In this document: piece after piece, positions 59,268 through 64,000 of the stretch | Numbering within the stretch: the stretch's first letter is position 1 | How the letters are laid out: each line of letters begins with the position of its first letter | Origin: Fructobacillus pseudoficulneus | GTDB lineage: Bacteria; Bacillota; Bacilli; Lactobacillales; Lactobacillaceae | Assembly (NCBI RefSeq): GCF_900108455.1 | Contig: NZ_FNWS01000001.1 | Location: forward strand, 62,001 to 126,000 | Direction of reading: 5' to 3' | DNA: 64,000 nucleotides | The notes under the pieces: model-generated | Database searches by the model: none | What the model was told of the DNA's origin: nothing | What the model saw: the letters and a program-made list of their open reading frames with translations, nothing else | Position numbers and translations under genes: made by a program

Positions 59268-60167
59268 ATGCATCGCAAAATTATCTGGGGATTCATCGCC
59301 CTTGTCTTCTTCGGTGGAATTGCTTACTTAGGATTCGCTACCACGAAGACGTTAGCTACAACGGACGCCGGTAAGATTACCCAAGAAGAATACATCGATA
59401 AGGTCAAGTCATCATCTGCCGGAAAACAAGTCTTTGCCCAAATGGTCATCGACAAGGTTTTGGAAAAGCAATACGGTAAGCAGGTTTCAAAAGCCGACGT
59501 CAATAATGCTTTCACTACCTCAAAGGCTCAATATGGTGACTCATTTGCCACGATGTTATCACAATCTGGCATGAACGAGCAGCAATACCGTGAATCATTA
59601 CGCGAAAAGCTTGTGATGAATGCAGCGGTAAAGGCAAACTACACTGTGTCAAAGGACAAGTTAAACGATGCATATAATAACTATGTTCCTGACACAACGA
59701 TTTCTTTGATCACTGCTAAGGACCAAGACACTGCCCAACAAGCAATCGATGCTTTGAACAACGGAACTTCATGGGATGATGTCTACAAGCAGTACTCATC
59801 AAAGAATTCACAGGCAACTAAGTCAGGTCAATTGCCTGCCTTTGACTCAACCAACACCACGGTTGATTCAGAAATCCGTAAGGCTGCCTTTAACCAAGAT
59901 GCTGGTTCATACTCATCATCACCAGTTAAGGCATCATCTGGTTCAAACTACTACGTTGTTCGGACTGACAAGATGATTGATAAGCCAGCCGAAAGCAAGG
60001 TTGAACAAAAGTTGAAGGATAAGTTGACCAACGACTTTATCAATGATTCGAATAATTCAAGTGATATTCAAAAGATTATTGGTAAGATCTTACGCAAGGC
60101 CGATGTCAACATCAAAGACTCTGACTTGAAGACCGCCCTTTCAGCTTACCTGACTGCCGGTGTTTAA
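59268..60167 (+). CDS. prsA: PrsA-like foldase without lipobox
   Basis: 299 residues from the ATG at 59268 (GGAAGGAA upstream; the frame opens seven codons earlier at TTG inside the SD). One N-terminal membrane helix (5-24) and an extracytoplasmic SurA-N-like helical region, then a parvulin-like region. There is no cysteine anywhere, so it cannot be a lipoprotein like usual PrsA and must be anchored by its helix or released. The parvulin strand reads ISLITAKD, without the active-site His of SHILV, so isomerase activity is doubtful. Confidence 0.88.
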   Translation: MHRKIIWGFIALVFFGGIAYLGFATTKTLATTDAGKITQEEYIDKVKSSSAGKQVFAQMVIDKVLEKQYGKQVSKADVNNAFTTSKAQYGDSFATMLSQSGMNEQQYRESLREKLVMNAAVKANYTVSKDKLNDAYNNYVPDTTISLITAKDQDTAQQAIDALNNGTSWDDVYKQYSSKNSQATKSGQLPAFDSTNTTVDSEIRKAAFNQDAGSYSSSPVKASSGSNYYVVRTDKMIDKPAESKVEQKLKDKLTNDFINDSNNSSDIQKIIGKILRKADVNIKDSDLKTALSAYLTAGV

Positions 60168-60182
60168 AATATTAAGCAAAGC

Positions 60183-60215
60183 AAAAGCGATTCCATTTAA
60201 TGGAATCGCTTTTTT
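60183..60215 (+). terminator. Terminator of hit-prsA
   Basis: AAAAGCGATTCCA (60183-60195) / TGGAATCGCTTTT (60201-60213) and further T. Confidence 0.92.
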
Positions 60216-60234
60216 GTGTCTTGATTAAGCTAGC

Positions 60235-61248
60235 TTAGAAAAGCGAACTTGGGTCAACCGGCTGCTCGGCTGGTGCAGACTCATTTGAATCAGCGACTTG
60301 CTGACCGTCCTCAGGCCGATAAAAGGAACGATTGTCCAAAGCAAAGACGCGCTTTGACCACTCACCAGGAGCGGTTTGTTCCATTGCTCCAGTCATCATT
60401 TGCATCGAGGCATCCATTTCATCCAGTTGGTGTAAAATTTCAGCTTCCATGACCTGTGGACGGATTGGTGAGCCGTATTCTTGCAAACCATGGTGGGCCA
60501 AGACAACATGGCGCAACAACAAAACGTCCTCTTGATTCAAGTCCATGCCCAAGTCATGAACCGCCAAAACCAGCTGCTCATCAACCAAAGTAATGTGACC
60601 AATCAACTTACCAGCCGTTGTATACTCCGTTGCCACCGGTCCAGAAAGTTCAATCACCTTGCCTAAATCGTGCAACAATGCGCCTGCTAACAACAAGTCG
60701 CGGTTAAGTTGCGGATATAGGCCGCTCACTGCTTCAGCTAAGCGCGCAATCGATAGGCTATGAAAGGCCAACCCTCGCGCAAAAGCGTGGTGATTCACCT
60801 TTGCGGCCGGAAACTCCAAGAACTGTTCCTTGTACTGCTTGAATAAGTGCCGCACTAAGCGGTTCCAGGTTGGTTGCGTAATCTTAAATAACGTATCCGT
60901 TAATTCCGCCTCTAAATCATCCTTTTTCACCGGCGCACTTTTGATAAAATCGGCAGCACTAGTGGGTTCACCCGCTTCAGTTAGCCGTAATTTACTAATT
61001 TGCACCTGTGGTGTCCCCTTAAAGGAGCCACGGGTTCCCTCGACCTTAACAATTTGACCAGGTTGAAAGCGGTCAATATCAGCTTGACTGGCGTCCCAGA
61101 AATTCCCAGAAATATCACCAGACCGGTCGGCAAAGGTTAGCGCCAAAAAGTCCTTACCAGTTTTTGTCTGTCGCACTTCCGCCTTTTTGAGTAAAGCAAA
61201 GGCATCAATTGCATCATTTTCTTTGTACTGTAATAATAACTTAGCCAT
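60235..61248 (-). CDS. yhaM: 3'-5' exoribonuclease YhaM
   Basis: 337 residues. An N-terminal OB fold (residues 1-90) precedes the HD domain with HSLSIARLAEAV and LLHDLGKV. It trims RNA (and single-stranded DNA) 3' ends. The start overlaps yhaN by eight bases. Last gene in yhaO-yhaN-yhaM. Confidence 0.94.
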   Translation of the reverse strand: MAKLLLQYKENDAIDAFALLKKAEVRQTKTGKDFLALTFADRSGDISGNFWDASQADIDRFQPGQIVKVEGTRGSFKGTPQVQISKLRLTEAGEPTSAADFIKSAPVKKDDLEAELTDTLFKITQPTWNRLVRHLFKQYKEQFLEFPAAKVNHHAFARGLAFHSLSIARLAEAVSGLYPQLNRDLLLAGALLHDLGKVIELSGPVATEYTTAGKLIGHITLVDEQLVLAVHDLGMDLNQEDVLLLRHVVLAHHGLQEYGSPIRPQVMEAEILHQLDEMDASMQMMTGAMEQTAPGEWSKRVFALDNRSFYRPEDGQQVADSNESAPAEQPVDPSSLF

Positions 61249-63637
61249 TTATCTCCCCTAACTTGATCTGTTGACTACCAGTGGGATTTGCTTCATCAAA
61301 TGTCCAAAAAAGAACCTGTTGGTCGACTGCTAGTTCCTGAATTAAGGCTAACACTTCTTCCCTACGGCTGGCATCAAAATTAACAAAACCATCGTCAATC
61401 AAAATTGGCAGTTTTTCCTTTAGTGGCAAACTTTTCACCAAGGCGAAGCGGACGGCCAAATAGACCTGATCAATCGCTCCGGTCGAGAGCTCACCAATAG
61501 CAAATTCTTCGCCATTTGACTGGATTACCCGAACCTTTTTATCCGTTAAAATTAAGCGGTTATACTTTCCCTGTGTAAGGCGTGCTAAATAATCACCCGC
61601 TTGCTCAGTCACATTGGTACTTAATTCCACGTCTTGGCCGCTAAAGGCGGTTTTTAACGTTTGTGGCAACAAAGACGCTGTCAGGTACTGGGCAAATTGC
61701 TCCTGCAAATCGCTTTCAGCATTGGCGAGCTTTTGCGTTAAAGCTTGGTATTCTTCTGCAGAAACCAAGGATGCCTGGCGGACCTGGAGATCTTGTTGCT
61801 GCTTTTGTAGGTTGGACAATTCGTCTTGGCCTTGCTGGCGACTTTGTGCTAACTGGCTTTGCGCGGTTTCAATAGCAGCAAGGCTCTGATACTGGCCTAG
61901 TTTAGCCAAAGTCGCCTTCCCTAACTGCCCTTCAATATCCGCAATTCGCTGCTGCTTAGCGGCTTGACCACCCTGCTCTTGCAGCGTTTCTGCCAGTTGC
62001 TTTAAGTCAGTCAAACCAGTTTGGTGAAGCAGCTCTTGAATGTCAGCCTGCACCTGGTCCTTTTGCTTGATCAGCGTTTGCTGCTGGTGAAGCATATCGT
62101 CCAAACGAACCCGGTCCGAAACAGCTTGCTCCGGTCGCCGCTCTTCACTAGCCATTGCATCCTTAGCAGCAACCAAAACCCGGTCGATATCCTCGATGCC
62201 GCTATAAGTTTGCAAATAGGCAAATTTCTTGGCATCAAAGTCTTGCAAATCATGGACCAGCTCTTTAATCAATAACTGCTGTTGCTTGACGCCTTCATTT
62301 AGTTCGTTTTGTGCATTGGCCGCTTTTTGCACCTGATCTTGTGAAGATAAGATGGTGGCAACCGATAATGGTGCATAATCAGCCCGAATTTTATGCGCTT
62401 TTTGACCACGAACACTGGCCATAAAGGCAAAACCGATGGTGGCCAAGGCCAAGGGACTTTGAATCAAGACCGATTGAATAATCGCTGCACTCCCTAACAA
62501 GGCAACAAAGCTGACGATGGCCGTGGCTACCCAGGGGTTAGTTCGTTCTAATAAGGCACTTTGCCGGCGAGTTAATGGTTTTGGTATCGGACCAGTAAAA
62601 TATTGCTGAAACCGCGTCAACTGACCAGTCAACTTATTAGCTTTTTCCTGGTTGGCAGCTAAAATAGCTGAATTAGCTCGAATTGCCTGCAGAATCCCGG
62701 CTATCTCGTCATCTTGCTGCACCGTCTCCCGCCGCTTTTGCTGTGCCTGTAATTGCTGCTGAATTTGTTCCAACTGCTGGTTGACCCAATTTAAATCAAG
62801 TCCTAACTTTTGGCCACGTTGGTAGTCCGCCTCGTTAACATTAGCAGCCGGTCGTTGCTGACCAACGCCGTGTCGAGTTGCCTGTAGCTCTTCAAAGAGT
62901 GGCCACGTTGCTTGTAAGGCCTTTTTTTCTTGAATTTCTTGATTAATTTTTTCAACTTCACGGCGCTTTTCCGTCAATTTGCCTTGAATTTGGCTCAATT
63001 GACGATCATTTTCAAGGTACTCAGCAAGCGAATCAGCCTGACTTTGTCGCTGATCCAGTAAGTCTTGGTACTCTTGGTTGGCAACGTTTAACGGGCGTTT
63101 CCCGGTTTTTTGCCTTGAAAATAACTGTTGACCTTGACTGGCTTCTTGGTCAGCCCAATTCAACCAGTTTTGAGCTTGAGGCTCCGTGTAAGTCAATAAG
63201 CGCTTTTCCAAATCAGGACCGGTCAGTTGGGACACCTGACTTAAATCTTGTTCATTAAAAGCAAAAATTTGCTCATAGTCCGCCTGGGTTAATGGATTAA
63301 ACAGTTCAGTCAAAAATCCCTCTGCATCGGCTTCAACTTGACCGGTGTCAAGGTTGGTCACCGTTAAAGTAGACTTTGTGCGGTTAATCCGACTAATTCG
63401 GTACCGACCAGTCTTTGTCTCAACCACCAGGGCCCCACCGTATTGAGCACCAGAACGAGGAATATATTTTTGGTCACCACGAAGTGAAAAGCCAAAGAAA
63501 ATCCCCAAAATAAAGGCTTTCAGCGTCGATTTACCAGCCTCATTGGCCCCAGTAAACACCTGCCAATCGGCTAAGGAATCAATGGTTGTATTTGTCCAGC
63601 GACCAAACCCAGTGATTTCGATTGTCCTAATTTTCAT
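61241..63637 (-). CDS. yhaN: YhaN-like AAA ATPase (SbcC/Rad50-like)
   Basis: 798 residues from the ATG at 63637 (MKIRTIEITGFGRW); the frame opens six codons earlier. Walker A TGANEAGKST (29-38) opens the N-terminal ATPase half. Long Gln-rich coiled coils (about 170-330 and 480-680) flank a hydrophobic hairpin (about 380-420) that could insert into the membrane. The C-terminal half has FAIGELSTGAIDQVYLAVRFAL and PILIDDGFVNFD. Together with the nuclease YhaO it resembles a Rad50-Mre11 pair. Confidence 0.9.
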   Translation of the reverse strand: MKIRTIEITGFGRWTNTTIDSLADWQVFTGANEAGKSTLKAFILGIFFGFSLRGDQKYIPRSGAQYGGALVVETKTGRYRISRINRTKSTLTVTNLDTGQVEADAEGFLTELFNPLTQADYEQIFAFNEQDLSQVSQLTGPDLEKRLLTYTEPQAQNWLNWADQEASQGQQLFSRQKTGKRPLNVANQEYQDLLDQRQSQADSLAEYLENDRQLSQIQGKLTEKRREVEKINQEIQEKKALQATWPLFEELQATRHGVGQQRPAANVNEADYQRGQKLGLDLNWVNQQLEQIQQQLQAQQKRRETVQQDDEIAGILQAIRANSAILAANQEKANKLTGQLTRFQQYFTGPIPKPLTRRQSALLERTNPWVATAIVSFVALLGSAAIIQSVLIQSPLALATIGFAFMASVRGQKAHKIRADYAPLSVATILSSQDQVQKAANAQNELNEGVKQQQLLIKELVHDLQDFDAKKFAYLQTYSGIEDIDRVLVAAKDAMASEERRPEQAVSDRVRLDDMLHQQQTLIKQKDQVQADIQELLHQTGLTDLKQLAETLQEQGGQAAKQQRIADIEGQLGKATLAKLGQYQSLAAIETAQSQLAQSRQQGQDELSNLQKQQQDLQVRQASLVSAEEYQALTQKLANAESDLQEQFAQYLTASLLPQTLKTAFSGQDVELSTNVTEQAGDYLARLTQGKYNRLILTDKKVRVIQSNGEEFAIGELSTGAIDQVYLAVRFALVKSLPLKEKLPILIDDGFVNFDASRREEVLALIQELAVDQQVLFWTFDEANPTGSQQIKLGEING

Positions 63638-64000
63638 TTGGGTCCCTTTCTGCAATCAACCGCTGCAACCGACTTTGTAGATCCTCTTGTCCGGCTTTTG
63701 AATAAAAGTAATCACGCACCTCGATTGGCACCTGTTCCGACAACAATTGACCAATGTTTTCTGCATTGACAGTTGCCGCAATTGCTTCGTCCAGTGCCAC
63801 ATCAGCGGGCAACTGAACCGGTTTCACGTCAGCTTCAGTTGGCTTAACTAAATCAACTTTGATTGGCCAATACTTAGCCGATGACGGGCAACTCTGTTGC
63901 AACTTTTCCAGCAAGAGCCCCCAGGAATCATTTTCACGCAGTTCCTGACCGACCGTTCCCGTCAACTGGATGGACAAGAGCGTTGTTTCATTAAAGTCTC
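63627..64000 (-). CDS. yhaO: YhaO-like nuclease, C-terminal part (cut by window end)
   Basis: The frame is open to the window edge (about 124 residues). Only the C-terminal capping region is visible; the metallophosphatase core lies outside. The assignment rests on position: it overlaps yhaN by eleven bases in the conserved yhaO-yhaN-yhaM order. Confidence 0.75.
   Translation of the reverse strand, partial: DFNETTLLSIQLTGTVGQELRENDSWGLLLEKLQQSCPSSAKYWPIKVDLVKPTEADVKPVQLPADVALDEAIAATVNAENIGQLLSEQVPIEVRDYFYSKAGQEDLQSRLQRLIAERDPNEN

Overview
The window looks like a chromosomal stretch of a Gram-positive lactic acid bacterium. The supporting features are a mevalonate-pathway mvaS, two-subunit glyQ/glyS, a Lys-type MurE, an L27 with the Firmicutes N-terminal cleavage motif, KxYKxGKxW-type surface-protein signals, BirA/BioY biotin uptake with a Lactobacillales-style BirA operator, a CGAAC-type LexA box and T-box leaders. 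Together they suggest Lactobacillaceae in the broad sense. The Leuconostoc/Fructobacillus/Weissella branch is my inference and cannot be proved from the sequence alone. There is no prophage, insertion sequence or CRISPR array.

Layout. 1-11.6 kb is housekeeping: the 5' part of a XerC-like recombinase, a small orphan ORF, the UPF0210/ACT pair, a nucleoside deoxyribosyltransferase, mvaS, an ABC-F protein, rsmE-prmA, an alcohol dehydrogenase-like protein and lepA. 11.8-16.6 kb is a surface-protein patch: a small membrane protein, a large adhesin gene split by a frameshift (signal half and LPETG half separated), and a second KxYKxGKxW protein with an unusual LPKAA sorting motif. 17-25 kb carries a T-box-controlled DUF2130-glyQ-glyS operon and the pyrH-frr and rpsB/tsf translation genes. 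25-34.5 kb has RNA-modification and membrane genes, lexA with a self-regulatory operator, and the aspartate/threonine pathway (asd, thrC on one strand; hom-thrB-aspartokinase on the other).

34.5-52 kb is envelope and cofactor metabolism: a class A PBP, argS with its own T-box, murE-coaBC, a cation/proton antiporter behind a structured leader, dus, rdgB-birA-bioY, yutD/yunD, pepQ, and rplU-rpmA without the usual prp gene between them. 52-55.5 kb is the most accessory-looking part: tetR with a palindromic operator, pnuC, an SMR efflux gene, a lone tRNA-Arg(UCU), a long AT-rich inverted repeat, a strongly initiated 37-residue cationic mini-ORF and a secreted trypsin-like protease. 55.5-64 kb returns to core genes: trmB, ecsAB, hit, prsA and the yhaO-yhaN-yhaM DNA/RNA-processing operon, cut by the window end.

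Regulation is unusually readable. A nine-base extended -10 element (TGCTATAAT) recurs at six promoters. Three genes (xerC, murE, ecsA) have a TATAAT box only 6-7 bases from the start codon and no Shine-Dalgarno sequence, which predicts leaderless mRNAs. The best candidates for something undescribed are the mini-ORF/protease locus beside tRNA-Arg, the leader before the antiporter, and the leaderless-promoter set.
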